Assembly (NCBI GenBank): GCA_937863905.1
Contig: CALMHV010000235.1
Span: forward strand, 1-13,694
Length of the DNA: 13,694 nucleotides
Direction: 5' to 3'
From: an uncultured Bacillota bacterium
Lineage (GTDB): Bacteria > Bacillota > Sulfobacillia > UBA995 > UBA9673
Shown here: piece after piece, positions 1 to 6,793 of the stretch
Numbering within the stretch: position 1 is the first letter of the stretch
Layout: the number at the start of each line of letters is the position of its first letter
The notes under the pieces: generated by a model
What the model was told of the DNA's origin: nothing
Databases searched by the model: none
The model's input: only the letters and a program-made list of their open reading frames with translations
Translations under genes and position numbers: made by a program

Positions 1-224
1 TTACTCCGGTGAGCCCGGTCACGGTAATCGTGTCGCCGGTCCTCATCACCGGGCCCTCGCCCGGGGCGAGCGGCGAGGGGACGGACGCGGTCGTGGACGA
101 CGGTGGCACGCCGGGTTCGACCGCCACCGGGGCCGCCGGTGAGATGGCCACGCGGCTTAGGAGCCAACTGGTGTTGCTGTTCGGAGTGCCGCCCGGCGGC
201 ATCACCGTGGAGGTCTATCCATAG
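1..224 (+). CDS. spoIIIAF: Stage III sporulation protein AF, C-terminal fragment (5' partial)
   Basis: This reading frame is open at the left edge of the window (first complete codon at 3) and ends at TAG 222-224. SpoIIIAF is a mother-cell membrane protein of the SpoIIIA-SpoIIQ channel that connects mother cell and forespore during engulfment. What is visible is a Gly/Ser/Thr-rich low-complexity stretch followed by an amphipathic end (RSQLVLLFGVPPGGITVEVY) resembling the helix-strand close of the ring-building-motif fold in SpoIIIAF/AG. The sequence alone would be weak. The call rests mainly on position directly before spoIIIAG and spoIIIAH in the conserved spoIIIAA-AH order. The membrane segments expected at the N-terminus lie outside the window. 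A 69-nt spacer with no evident signal separates it from spoIIIAG. Confidence 0.8.
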   Translation, partial: TPVSPVTVIVSPVLITGPSPGASGEGTDAVVDDGGTPGSTATGAAGEMATRLRSQLVLLFGVPPGGITVEVYP

Positions 225-302
225 TCAAGGCGGCCGCGGCAGCGGGGGTCGTCAGGGTCGCCCGGCGGCGCATCGCGCAGGGGATGGACGGGAGTGAGAA
301 CC

Positions 303-1010
303 GTGAACGAGGAGCAGCGGAGTCCTGGCGGGGGAGCGGTGGGTCCGGTCGGCTGGTTGACCGGGCTGCTGGGCCTCAACAAGCGGGATGGGCGTCTCAA
401 GGGCGACACGCTGAAGCGGCTGGTCTGGTTCGGCCTTTTCGTTTTGCTCGGCGTGGCCGCGATGGGCATCGGCGACATCCTCAAGCCCTCCTCCCCGGCG
501 GCCTACGACGGGACGACCGCCGGCTCGAGCGCGGATGGCGCCGGCGCGACCGGCCAGAACGCCGGCAGCGCGCTGGCGGCCGGTGGAGGCTCATCCGGCA
601 TCTGGATCAGCGTTTCCGACCTGGAGGCGATGATGGAGCGCACCCTCGAACGCATCCTCTCGCAGATAAGCGGGGCGGGGAAGGTCTCGGTGGCCGTGAG
701 TCTTGAGACCGGCGCCACCTACGTCTACGGCTACGACGAGACCCAGACCTCCCAAACGACCCAGGAGCACGACGCCAGCGGCGGGTCCCGGGTCGTCACC
801 GAGACCAACTCGACCCGGTCGGCCGTTGTCGTGAGTCAGAGCGGCTCCAGCCAGGCGGTGGTCGTGCGGGTCGACCTCCCACCGGTGAAGGGTGTGGTGG
901 TCGTGGCTACGGGCGCGGGGGATTCCCGCGTGAAGGCTTTGCTGTCTTTAGCCGTGCAGACCCTGTACGGCGTGCCGGCGCACCGGGTCATCGTGCTCGC
1001 CGGCGGCTAA
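303..1010 (+). CDS. spoIIIAG: Stage III sporulation protein AG
   Basis: SpoIIIAG forms a large oligomeric ring in the intermembrane space as part of the SpoIIIA-SpoIIQ feeding-tube complex. From the GTG at 303 the product is 235 aa: a short basic N-terminus, one membrane segment (about residues 40-57, WFGLFVLLGVAAMGIGDI), a Gly/Ala/Ser-rich linker (about 65-97), then the ring-building domain from LEAMMERTLERILSQISGAG to the C-terminus. The SGAGKVSVAVSLETG strand region and the closing VKALLSLAVQTLYGVP helix are family hallmarks. I chose GTG 303 because GGGAG (290-294) lies 8 nt before it. An in-frame GTG at 294 would add three residues and has a poorer Shine-Dalgarno match. The gene sits between spoIIIAF and spoIIIAH and presumably shares their sigma-E-driven transcription; that promoter is outside the window. 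Confidence 0.93.
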   Translation: MNEEQRSPGGGAVGPVGWLTGLLGLNKRDGRLKGDTLKRLVWFGLFVLLGVAAMGIGDILKPSSPAAYDGTTAGSSADGAGATGQNAGSALAAGGGSSGIWISVSDLEAMMERTLERILSQISGAGKVSVAVSLETGATYVYGYDETQTSQTTQEHDASGGSRVVTETNSTRSAVVVSQSGSSQAVVVRVDLPPVKGVVVVATGAGDSRVKALLSLAVQTLYGVPAHRVIVLAGG

Positions 1011-1026
1011 GAGGGAGGGGGGTAGG

Positions 1027-1635
1027 ATGGTCTTCTCGGGACGGGAGATGCTCAAGCTGGTCGTTTTCGTGGTGTTGATCGGGCTCGTGGTCACCTATGT
1101 GGCCTCGAACCGGGAGCACCTCATCCGGGACCTCACGGGGCAAACCACGGCGACGCCGGCGGACGGCGCCGAAGTGGACCTCGGCAACGCCGAGGTCATC
1201 CCGGTGGCGTCGCTCACGGAGGACAAGTCGGCGGTAAACGGCCAGGCGTCGGGAGAAGCGGCCAGCCCGACGGTCGGGGGCGGGGAGGACCTTTTCATCG
1301 AGTTCCGGCTCCAGCGCGACCAGGCCCGGAGCGAACAACTCGACCTTCTCCGCGAGGTGCTCAACAACGCGAATCTGGGCAGCGCGGCGAAAGACCAGGC
1401 GCTGGGCGTCTGGCTCCGCATCACCCAGGACCTCGGCCTCGAGGTGGACATGGAGAACCTTATCCGGGCCAAGGGCTTCGCCGACGCGGTGGTCGTGTTG
1501 CGCGAGGGCCAGGCGACGATAATGGTCAAAGCCGCCTCGCTGACACCGGAGGAGGTCCTGCGCCTCGCCGACATCGCGGTGCGCATCGCGGGCATCAGGT
1601 TCGAGGACATCACGGTCCTGGCTCGCGAGGGTTAG
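1027..1635 (+). CDS. spoIIIAH: Stage III sporulation protein AH
   Basis: SpoIIIAH is the mother-cell partner of forespore SpoIIQ; the two periplasmic domains interlock across the septal space. The 202-aa product has a cytoplasmic stub, one membrane segment (about residues 9-26), a variable low-complexity linker (about 35-90) and the conserved C-terminal domain from FIEFRLQRDQARSEQLDLLR to the end, containing the charged helix, the VLREGQATIMVKA strand pair and the LADIAVRIAGI helix of the YscJ/FliF-like fold. The length is near the usual of about 220 aa. The ATG at 1027 follows a strong purine-rich ribosome site (GAGGGAGGGGGG) and lies 16 nt after spoIIIAG. It is the last spoIIIA gene. Downstream in many relatives come accB/accC; here the Asp23 group follows directly. 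Confidence 0.94.
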   Translation: MVFSGREMLKLVVFVVLIGLVVTYVASNREHLIRDLTGQTTATPADGAEVDLGNAEVIPVASLTEDKSAVNGQASGEAASPTVGGGEDLFIEFRLQRDQARSEQLDLLREVLNNANLGSAAKDQALGVWLRITQDLGLEVDMENLIRAKGFADAVVVLREGQATIMVKAASLTPEEVLRLADIAVRIAGIRFEDITVLAREG

Positions 1636-1685
1636 GACCGGGCGATGGCCCCGGCCCTGCAGGGAAACGGGGCCACCGGGCGAAA

Positions 1686-1715
1686 TTGACGAGACTTGCG
1701 CCGTTTCAAGATGAT
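1686..1715 (+). promoter_or_regulatory. Possible sigma-A promoter for the asp23-amaP-DUF2273 group
   Basis: TTGACG (1686-1691, 5 of 6 to the -35 consensus) is followed after 18 nt by GATGAT (1710-1715, 4 of 6 to TATAAT). The stretch is AT-rich against a very GC-rich background and lies in the gap between spoIIIAH and the Asp23 gene, where a switch from sporulation to vegetative transcription would be expected. Predicted transcription would start near 1722, downstream of the TTG at 1696 and the ATG at 1711, which argues against both as start codons. This is an inference from consensus only. Confidence 0.45.
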
Positions 1716-1734
1716 AGACTTTGAAAGTGCCTAC

Positions 1735-1740
1735 GGTGGA
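1735..1740 (+). promoter_or_regulatory. Ribosome-binding site deciding the Asp23 start
   Basis: GGTGGA lies 6 nt before the in-frame TTG at 1747. The two upstream candidates, TTG 1696 and ATG 1711, have no comparable Shine-Dalgarno sequence and fall inside the promoter-like element, so this site favours the shorter protein. Confidence 0.5.
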
Positions 1741-1746
1741 AAACAC

Positions 1747-2181
1747 TTGATTTCGAAGCCTCGAGTGGAGGTGGAGGCGTCGACCGAACGGACCATCGGC
1801 CCATATGACAAAGACGCCGACGCCGGCGTGATTCGCATTTCCGACGACGTGGTGGGAACCATCGCCGGCATAGCGGCCATCGAAGTGGAAGGGGTCGCCG
1901 GTATGAGCGGCGGGATCGCGGGCGGTATCACGGAGATGCTTGGCCGCCGGAGTCTGGCCAAAGGGGTCAAGGTAGAGGTCGGGGAGCGCGAAGCCGCCCT
2001 GGACATGTTCGTCGTCGTCGAGTACGGGGTTCGCATCCCCGAGGTTGCCCAGCGCGTTCAGGAGAGCGTCAAGCGCGCTGTGGAGAGCATGACCGGCTTA
2101 CAGGTCGTGGAGATCAACGTCCACATCCAGGGTGTGGCGTTCCGACAGGAGCCCAGGGAGGAGGAGCCGAGGGTCAAATGA
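1747..2181 (+). CDS. Asp23/Gls24 family envelope stress protein
   Basis: Asp23 proteins are small soluble proteins that are abundant at the membrane in Gram-positive bacteria, tethered by AmaP and tied to alkaline/cell-envelope stress. The product is 144 aa from TTG 1747. The family signature is clear: VIRISDDVVGTIAGIAAIEV (28-47) followed by EGVAGMSGG, then the KGVKVEV strand, the FVVVEYGVRIPEVAQRVQES segment and the closing VVEINVHIQGV strand. The C-terminus is short and charged (REEEPR). The start was chosen on the Shine-Dalgarno match and the promoter position; ATG 1711 would give 156 aa. The stop overlaps the amaP ATG (ATGA at 2178-2181), implying translational coupling. The adjacent AmaP and DUF2273 genes are the usual partners. 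Confidence 0.92.
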   Translation: MISKPRVEVEASTERTIGPYDKDADAGVIRISDDVVGTIAGIAAIEVEGVAGMSGGIAGGITEMLGRRSLAKGVKVEVGEREAALDMFVVVEYGVRIPEVAQRVQESVKRAVESMTGLQVVEINVHIQGVAFRQEPREEEPRVK

Positions 2182-2720
2182 TGGGGATATTCGACCGCGT
2201 GATGTTGACGATCTTCACTCTTATCGTCGCCGCCTTTTCCGCTGTGGTCATCCTCCTCGCCGCCGGTTGGCTTGTTCCGCTGGAGGCGTTCTGGACAAGC
2301 CTGCTCAAGGTGTCGGGCCGGTGGGTCATCGGGACTCTGGCCGGGCTGACCTTCATCATCGCCGTCCGGTTCATCTACTTCGGCTTCCACCGCGCCGGCT
2401 CCGACGAGACCTTGGTGCATGAAAGCGAGCTCGGCGAGGTCCGCATCTCTCTCAGCGCCGTGGAAAACCTCGTCCGCAAAGTCGCGCGCCAGGTCAAGGG
2501 AGTGCGCGACGTCCGCGGCTGGGTCACCCCGGGGGGCGGCCGCCTCAACGTCAGACTCCGTACGGTCATCAGCCCGGACGTGAGCGTGCCCGACGTCTCC
2601 GGGGACATCCAGAACTCGGTCCGGGACTGCCTGAAGAACGTCGTCGGCGTGGAGGCCGGCGAGGTTCGCGTCTTCGTGGAGAACATATCGAACGAGGCCC
2701 GTCGCGGGCGGGTGGAGTAG
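2178..2720 (+). CDS. amaP: Alkaline shock response membrane anchor protein AmaP
   Basis: AmaP anchors Asp23 at the membrane in Staphylococcus. The 180-aa product has the family architecture: two N-terminal membrane segments (about residues 8-32 and 49-69) separated by a short loop, then a soluble Asp23-like domain (about 86-172) beginning GEVRISLSAVENLVRKVARQ and ending with the GEVRVFVENI strand. The first segment is of the TIFTLIVAAFSAVVILLAAG type seen in AmaP. The ATG at 2178 overlaps the stop of the preceding gene and a GGGAGGAGGAG run (2157-2167) precedes it; a second ATG directly follows at 2181, so the true N-terminus could be one residue shorter. The stop codon abuts the next ATG with no spacing. 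Confidence 0.9.
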   Translation: MMGIFDRVMLTIFTLIVAAFSAVVILLAAGWLVPLEAFWTSLLKVSGRWVIGTLAGLTFIIAVRFIYFGFHRAGSDETLVHESELGEVRISLSAVENLVRKVARQVKGVRDVRGWVTPGGGRLNVRLRTVISPDVSVPDVSGDIQNSVRDCLKNVVGVEAGEVRVFVENISNEARRGRVE

Positions 2721-3035
2721 ATGGCCGTTTTCCGGGGGCCCAAGGATGAGGACGCCGACCGGGATCTTCCGCCGGTCCGTTCTCCCGACGGGGGCGGAGA
2801 GTGGGCGCCCTTCTGGTGGGTGGCCCTGCAGTTTCTGCGGCGGCACCGTGGCAAGATAGCGGGGCTGGTCATCGGGCTCTGGGTCGGTTTCGGCATCCTG
2901 AAGCTGGGCGTCCTGTGGACCCTGTTCATCTCGCTGGTCGCCGGGCTCGGGTACTTCATCGGCAAGCGTCTAGACGACAACCAGGAGGGCCTGCTCGAGT
3001 TCCTCGACCGGGTTCTGCCGCCGGGGCGAGGCTAA
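2721..3035 (+). CDS. DUF2273 family small membrane protein
   Basis: This is a 104-aa protein of unknown molecular function. It has a charged N-terminal tail, the motif FLRRHRGKIAGLVIGLWVGF, and a second membrane segment (about residues 62-80) ending in GYFIGKRLDD. A short HRGKI box before two closely spaced membrane helices and a GYFIGK close is what the DUF2273 family looks like, and these genes habitually sit beside asp23 and amaP. The N-terminal 35 residues (Asp/Pro/Gly-rich) are longer than in typical members of about 60-75 aa. It starts directly after the amaP stop, so it is almost certainly co-translated and probably acts at the same membrane site as AmaP/Asp23. Confidence 0.88.
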   Translation: MAVFRGPKDEDADRDLPPVRSPDGGGEWAPFWWVALQFLRRHRGKIAGLVIGLWVGFGILKLGVLWTLFISLVAGLGYFIGKRLDDNQEGLLEFLDRVLPPGRG

Positions 3036-3056
3036 CTGTCTGGGGGAACAAGCTCC

Positions 3057-3548
3057 TTGAAGAACCGCCGTCAAAGCCGGGAACTGGCCCTGAAGGTCAT
3101 CTTCGAGTTGGACGTGGCCGGAGGCGACCCGGCCGAGGCGTTCGATCTAGCGGTGAAGCTCGCCACGGAGGACCCGGACGACCAGGCGGAGCCGCCACCT
3201 GGCGACGAGGTCACCAGGTTCGCCCGGAGCCTCTTGGACGGAACGCTGGCCCACCTCCCCGAAATCGACGTCAAGCTTCGCTCGTACGCCCGCGAATGGT
3301 CGCTGGAGCGCATGGCCAACGTCGACCGCAATATCCTCCGGCTGGCTCTTTTCGAGATGCTCCATCTCGAGGAGGTCCCCCTGAGCGTGTCGATAAACGA
3401 AGCTGTGGAACTGGCCAAGACATACAGCACGCCCGATTCCGGGCGCTTCATCAATGGCATTCTCGGGAAGATCGCCGGGGAACTCGCGCCCTCCGGAGGC
3501 CGGCCGAAATCCGAAGGGGAGGAAGGAGACGCACCGGTCGGTCGTTAA
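3057..3548 (+). CDS. nusB: Transcription antitermination factor NusB
   Basis: NusB binds boxA RNA with S10 (NusE) and supports antitermination on rRNA operons. The 163-aa product opens with the typical RRQSRELALKVIFELDV helix and contains VDRNILRLALFEMLHLEEVP and the SINEAVELAKTYSTPDSGRF segment, closing with INGILGKIAGEL, all family landmarks of the all-helical NusB fold. A 12-residue acidic/Pro insertion around positions 38-50 and a roughly 20-residue charged C-terminal tail are lineage additions. The TTG at 3057 is preceded by GGGGG (3042-3046) at a somewhat long spacing. In relatives nusB is followed by folD; here two redox genes intervene. Confidence 0.95.
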   Translation: MKNRRQSRELALKVIFELDVAGGDPAEAFDLAVKLATEDPDDQAEPPPGDEVTRFARSLLDGTLAHLPEIDVKLRSYAREWSLERMANVDRNILRLALFEMLHLEEVPLSVSINEAVELAKTYSTPDSGRFINGILGKIAGELAPSGGRPKSEGEEGDAPVGR

Positions 3549-3605
3549 CTGGTTCGGGTCACAGGCAGACACAAACCACACATCTACACGGAAGAGAGCG
3601 GTCTA

Positions 3606-4472
3606 ATGTTCATAATCCGAAAGAAGCGCGACCTCACACCGGTCACCAAACTGTTCGTCGTCGACGCGCCCCTGGTGGCGAAGAAGGCCCAGCCGGGCCA
3701 ATTCGTCATCGTGCGGATAGCGCCGAGCGGTGAGCGCATCCCGCTGACCATCGCCGACGCCGACGCCAAGGCCGGCACGGTCACCATCGTCATCCAGGAA
3801 GTCGGTAAGACCAGCCGCCAGATGGGCCTCCTCAAGGAGGGCGACGGCATCCTCGACTTCGTCGGCCCCCTGGGACGGCCCGCCCCCCTGACCGACAAGG
3901 GTCCGGTGGTCCTGGTCGGCGGGGGTTTCGGCGTCGCCCCCATCTACCCCATCGCCAAGGCCCTCCGCGCCAAGGGCGTGAAGGTCATCTCCATCATCGG
4001 CGCGCGGTCCCAGGACCTGCTCATCCTCGAGGCGGAGATGGCCTCGGTGTCGGACGAACTCCTGGTGGCCACGGACGACGGGACCAAGGGCCACAAGGGT
4101 TTCGTGACCGAGGTTCTAAAGCAGCTCATCGACTCCGGGCGGGACATCGAACTGGTCATCGCCATCGGGCCGATGGTCATGATGCGCGCGGTCGGGAAGA
4201 CCACCGAGCCGTACAAGCTCAAGACCCTCGTCAGCGTCGACCCCATCATGGTCGACGGCACGGGGATGTGCGGGGCCTGCCGGCTCACTGTCGGCGGGAA
4301 GGTCAAGTTCGCCTGTGTCGACGGGCCCATTTTCGACGCCCACCAGGTGGACTTCGACGAGGCGAACCGCCGCGGCAAGATGTACGCGACCGAGCAGAAG
4401 CTCGCGGTTGACAGATTCGAGAAGGCCCACCACAGCGGACCGTGCGCCTGTGGATGCGGAGGTGGCCACTGA
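3606..4472 (+). CDS. nfnA: Ferredoxin:NADP+ oxidoreductase-type small subunit (NfnA/SudB-like)
   Basis: This is the FAD/NAD(H)-binding small subunit of a two-subunit enzyme of the NfnAB/SudBA family. It has a ferredoxin-reductase-like FAD domain (about 1-100), an NAD-binding half with VVLVGGGFGVAPIYPIAKAL (101-120), and a C-terminal [2Fe-2S] segment with Asp217, Cys222, Cys225 and Cys237. The Asp-plus-three-Cys cluster ligation is established for NfnA and SudB. NfnAB couples NADH and reduced ferredoxin to NADP reduction by electron bifurcation. Sequence alone cannot separate this from sulfide dehydrogenase/NADPH-oxidoreductase relatives. An odd feature is a C-terminal tail with His275-His276 and Cys280, Cys282, Cys284 and His288. 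The ATG at 3606 has a moderate purine-rich site (GGAAGAGAG, 3590-3598). The stop overlaps the next ATG by one base. Confidence 0.85.
   Translation: MFIIRKKRDLTPVTKLFVVDAPLVAKKAQPGQFVIVRIAPSGERIPLTIADADAKAGTVTIVIQEVGKTSRQMGLLKEGDGILDFVGPLGRPAPLTDKGPVVLVGGGFGVAPIYPIAKALRAKGVKVISIIGARSQDLLILEAEMASVSDELLVATDDGTKGHKGFVTEVLKQLIDSGRDIELVIAIGPMVMMRAVGKTTEPYKLKTLVSVDPIMVDGTGMCGACRLTVGGKVKFACVDGPIFDAHQVDFDEANRRGKMYATEQKLAVDRFEKAHHSGPCACGCGGGH
4458..4465 (+). promoter_or_regulatory. Strong ribosome-binding site deciding the nfnB start
   Basis: GGAGGTGG lies 6 nt before ATG 4472, inside the end of nfnA. It favours ATG 4472 over the in-frame GTG at 4442, which would add ten basic residues. The Gly codons it creates lie in the Cys/Gly-rich nfnA tail, so the same bases serve both functions. 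Confidence 0.75.
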
Positions 4473-5896
4473 TGCCCGAGCACGAGACCACACCCGCGAA
4501 GAGACTTCCCGTGAAACGCCCTCGGGCGGGGATGCCCACTCAGGACGCCAAGGCCCGGGGCCGCAACTTCAACGAGGTCGCCCTCGGTTACGGCGAGGAA
4601 CTGGCCGTCGGTGAGGCGGAGCGCTGCCTGGAGTGCAAGAAACCGGTCTGCCAGGAAGGTTGTCCGGTCGAGGTCCGGATCCCCGAGTTCCTGGGCAAGA
4701 TCCGGGACCGCGATTTCCGCGGCGCCTATGAGACCGTGAAGTCCACGAACAGCCTCCCGGCCGTCTGTGGCCGGGTTTGCCCGCAGGAAACGCAGTGCGA
4801 GATCAAGTGTGTTCTGGGCAAGAAGGCCGAGCCGGTGGCCATCGGACGCCTGGAGCGGTTCGTCTCCGACTGGGCCATGGGCCAGAGCCAAGACAAGCCG
4901 GCCCGCATCAAGCCCAACGGCAAGAAGGTCGCCATCGTCGGGTCCGGGCCGGCCGGCCTCACCTGCGCCGGCGATCTGGCCAAGAAGGGCTACAAGGTGA
5001 CCATCTTCGAGGCCCTTCACGCCCCGGGCGGCGTCCTCATCTATGGGATTCCCGAGTTCCGCCTGCCCAAGCAGATCGTGGCCGAGGAGGTCGGAAACCT
5101 CGAGGCCCTCGGGGTCGAGGTCATCTGCGATGTCGTCGTCGGGCGGACCATCACCGTCGACGAACTCTTCCAGCAGGGGTATGACGCCCTGTTCCTCGGA
5201 ACGGGCGCCGGCCTCCCGATGTTCATGAACATCCCCGGCGAGACCCTGAACGGGGTCTACTCCGCGAACGAATTCCTCACCCGGACCAACCTGATGAAGG
5301 CCTACCTCTTCCCGGAGTGGGACACGCCCATCAAGGTCGGCGAGCGCGTGGCCGTCATCGGGGCCGGGAACGTGGCCATGGACTCCGTCCGGTGCGCTTT
5401 CCGGCTGGGCGCGAAGGAAGCGGCCATCGTCTACCGCCGGTCGGAGGCGGAGATGCCGGCCAGGCACGAGGAGTTGGAGCACGCCAAGGAGGAGGGCATC
5501 GTCTTCCACACTCTCACCGCGCCGGTGCGCGTCCTGGGCAACGCCGACGGTTGGGTCACCGGCCTGGAGTGCATCAAAATGGAACTCGGCGAGCCCGACG
5601 ATTCCGGGCGGCGCCGTCCGATCCCGATCAAGGGGTCGGAGTTCACGCTCAACGTGGACACGGTCGTCATGGCCCTCGGCACGAGCCCGAACCCGCTGGT
5701 CTCGCAGACGACGCCCGGTCTTGACGTCGACAAACACGGCTGTCTTGTCGTGCGCGACGAGGACGGTCTGACGACCAGGGACCTCGTCTGGGCCGCCGGC
5801 GACGCCGTGACGGGCGCGGCGACGGTCATCCTGGCCATGGGCGGCGGCAAGAAGGCGGCCACGGCCATCGACAAGGTGCTCCAGGGGGCGAAGTAG
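4472..5896 (+). CDS. nfnB: Ferredoxin:NADP+ oxidoreductase-type large subunit (NfnB/SudA/GltD-like)
   Basis: This is the 474-aa large subunit partner of the preceding gene, homologous to the glutamate synthase small subunit. It has an N-terminal helical domain with eight cysteines in two groups, Cys52/55/60/64 and Cys99/103/109/113, for two [4Fe-4S] clusters, then the FAD site VAIVGSGPAGLTCAGDLAKK (153-172). An NADP(H)-binding half follows with VAVIGAGNVAMDSVRCAFRL and YRRSEAEMPA, and the closing FAD contact WAAGDAVTGAATVILAMGGG. The length matches NfnB/SudA (about 465-475 aa). With NfnA it probably interconverts NADH, ferredoxin and NADPH. A stand-alone NADPH-dependent glutamate synthase role is often annotated for this family, but the paired small subunit argues against that. 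ATG 4472 is supported by a near-perfect Shine-Dalgarno site, and TGATG couples it to nfnA. Confidence 0.88.
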   Translation: MPEHETTPAKRLPVKRPRAGMPTQDAKARGRNFNEVALGYGEELAVGEAERCLECKKPVCQEGCPVEVRIPEFLGKIRDRDFRGAYETVKSTNSLPAVCGRVCPQETQCEIKCVLGKKAEPVAIGRLERFVSDWAMGQSQDKPARIKPNGKKVAIVGSGPAGLTCAGDLAKKGYKVTIFEALHAPGGVLIYGIPEFRLPKQIVAEEVGNLEALGVEVICDVVVGRTITVDELFQQGYDALFLGTGAGLPMFMNIPGETLNGVYSANEFLTRTNLMKAYLFPEWDTPIKVGERVAVIGAGNVAMDSVRCAFRLGAKEAAIVYRRSEAEMPARHEELEHAKEEGIVFHTLTAPVRVLGNADGWVTGLECIKMELGEPDDSGRRRPIPIKGSEFTLNVDTVVMALGTSPNPLVSQTTPGLDVDKHGCLVVRDEDGLTTRDLVWAAGDAVTGAATVILAMGGGKKAATAIDKVLQGAK

Positions 5897-5935
5897 GCGA
5901 AGGAGAGCCCAGACAAGAGAAGAGGGGGCAGGGAC

Positions 5936-6793
5936 ATGCCCGCAACGATCATCGACGGCAAACAGGTCCAAGCTTCAATCCGCGAGGAACTGGCCAAGAA
6001 GGTCCAGGAACTCAAGGCCAAGCACGGGCTGACCCCGGGCATCGGCGTCATCCTGGTGGGCGAGGATCCGGCCTCCCAATCGTACGTCAAGAGCAAGGAG
6101 AAGACGGCCAACGAACTCGGCTACTACTCCAAGACCATCAGGGTCCCGGTCGAGACGACCGAGGCCGAGGTCCTCAGGCTGGTGGGCGAGTTCAACAAGG
6201 ACCCCCAGATCCACGGCATCCTCGTCCAGCTTCCCTTGCCGCCGCACATCAATGAGAACTCTATCATCTTCGCCATCGACCCGAAGAAGGACGTCGACGG
6301 CTTCCACCCCGTGAACATCGGCAAGCTGCACATGGGCGAGGAGTGCTTCGTCCCCTGCACGCCGGCGGGCGTGATGGAGCTTCTCAAGCGCACCGGTGTG
6401 GAACTGAAGGGCAAGAACGCCGTGGTCGTCGGCCGCTCGAACCTCGTGGGCAAGCCGGTCTCCATGCTCCTTCTGGCCCAGCACGCCACGGTGACCATCT
6501 GCCATTCCCGCACCAAGGACCTGGCCGCCGAGTGCCGGCGGGCCGACGTTCTGGTGGCGGCTGTCGGCAAGGCCAAGATGATCACGGCCGACATGATCAA
6601 GCCGGGCGCGGTCGTCATCGACGTCGGCGTCAACCGCGTCGAAGGCGGCAAGCTTGTCGGCGACGTGGATTTCGAGGGCGCGGTGAACGTGGCCTCGGCC
6701 ATCACCCCGGTGCCCGGCGGCGTCGGGCCGATGACCATCGGCATGCTGATGAAGAACACCTTCCTCGCGGCCGAGCGCACCCTGGTCAAGTAG
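5936..6793 (+). CDS. folD: Bifunctional methylenetetrahydrofolate dehydrogenase/cyclohydrolase FolD
   Basis: FolD interconverts 5,10-methylene-, methenyl- and 10-formyl-tetrahydrofolate using NADP(H), supplying one-carbon units to purine and formyl-Met synthesis (and to acetogenic carbon fixation where present). The 285-aa product is full length. Catalytic residues seen in register with the E. coli enzyme are Tyr50 and Lys54 (SYVKSKEK), Gln98 (QLPLPPH) and Asp121 (DVDGFHP). The Rossmann part shows [17 protein letters not shown] and HSRTKD, and the C-terminus ends [18 protein letters not shown]. The ATG at 5936 has AGAGGGGG (5921-5928) 7 nt upstream. It lies 39 nt after nfnB, and its stop TAG shares one G with the GTG of xseA. 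NfnAB just upstream is a plausible NADPH source; that link is inference. Confidence 0.97.
   Translation: MPATIIDGKQVQASIREELAKKVQELKAKHGLTPGIGVILVGEDPASQSYVKSKEKTANELGYYSKTIRVPVETTEAEVLRLVGEFNKDPQIHGILVQLPLPPHINENSIIFAIDPKKDVDGFHPVNIGKLHMGEECFVPCTPAGVMELLKRTGVELKGKNAVVVGRSNLVGKPVSMLLLAQHATVTICHSRTKDLAAECRRADVLVAAVGKAKMITADMIKPGAVVIDVGVNRVEGGKLVGDVDFEGAVNVASAITPVPGGVGPMTIGMLMKNTFLAAERTLVK

Noticed and set aside
225..302. Possible small gene or regulatory site between spoIIIAF and spoIIIAG
   Set aside because: Only GC-rich sequence with no promoter, hairpin or conserved peptide that I can support.
4442..4472. Upstream GTG start for nfnB
   Set aside because: No ribosome site, overlap with the nfnA tail, and a near-perfect Shine-Dalgarno before ATG 4472.
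3944..5971. 675-codon open frame on the minus strand antisense to nfnA/nfnB/folD
   Set aside because: Its codons mirror the third-position GC bias of the true plus-strand genes, it resembles no family, and it spans several genuine genes.
6343..6792. N-terminal extension of xseA into folD
   Set aside because: The Arg/Gly-rich translation is a shadow of folD; the OB-fold begins just after GTG 6793.
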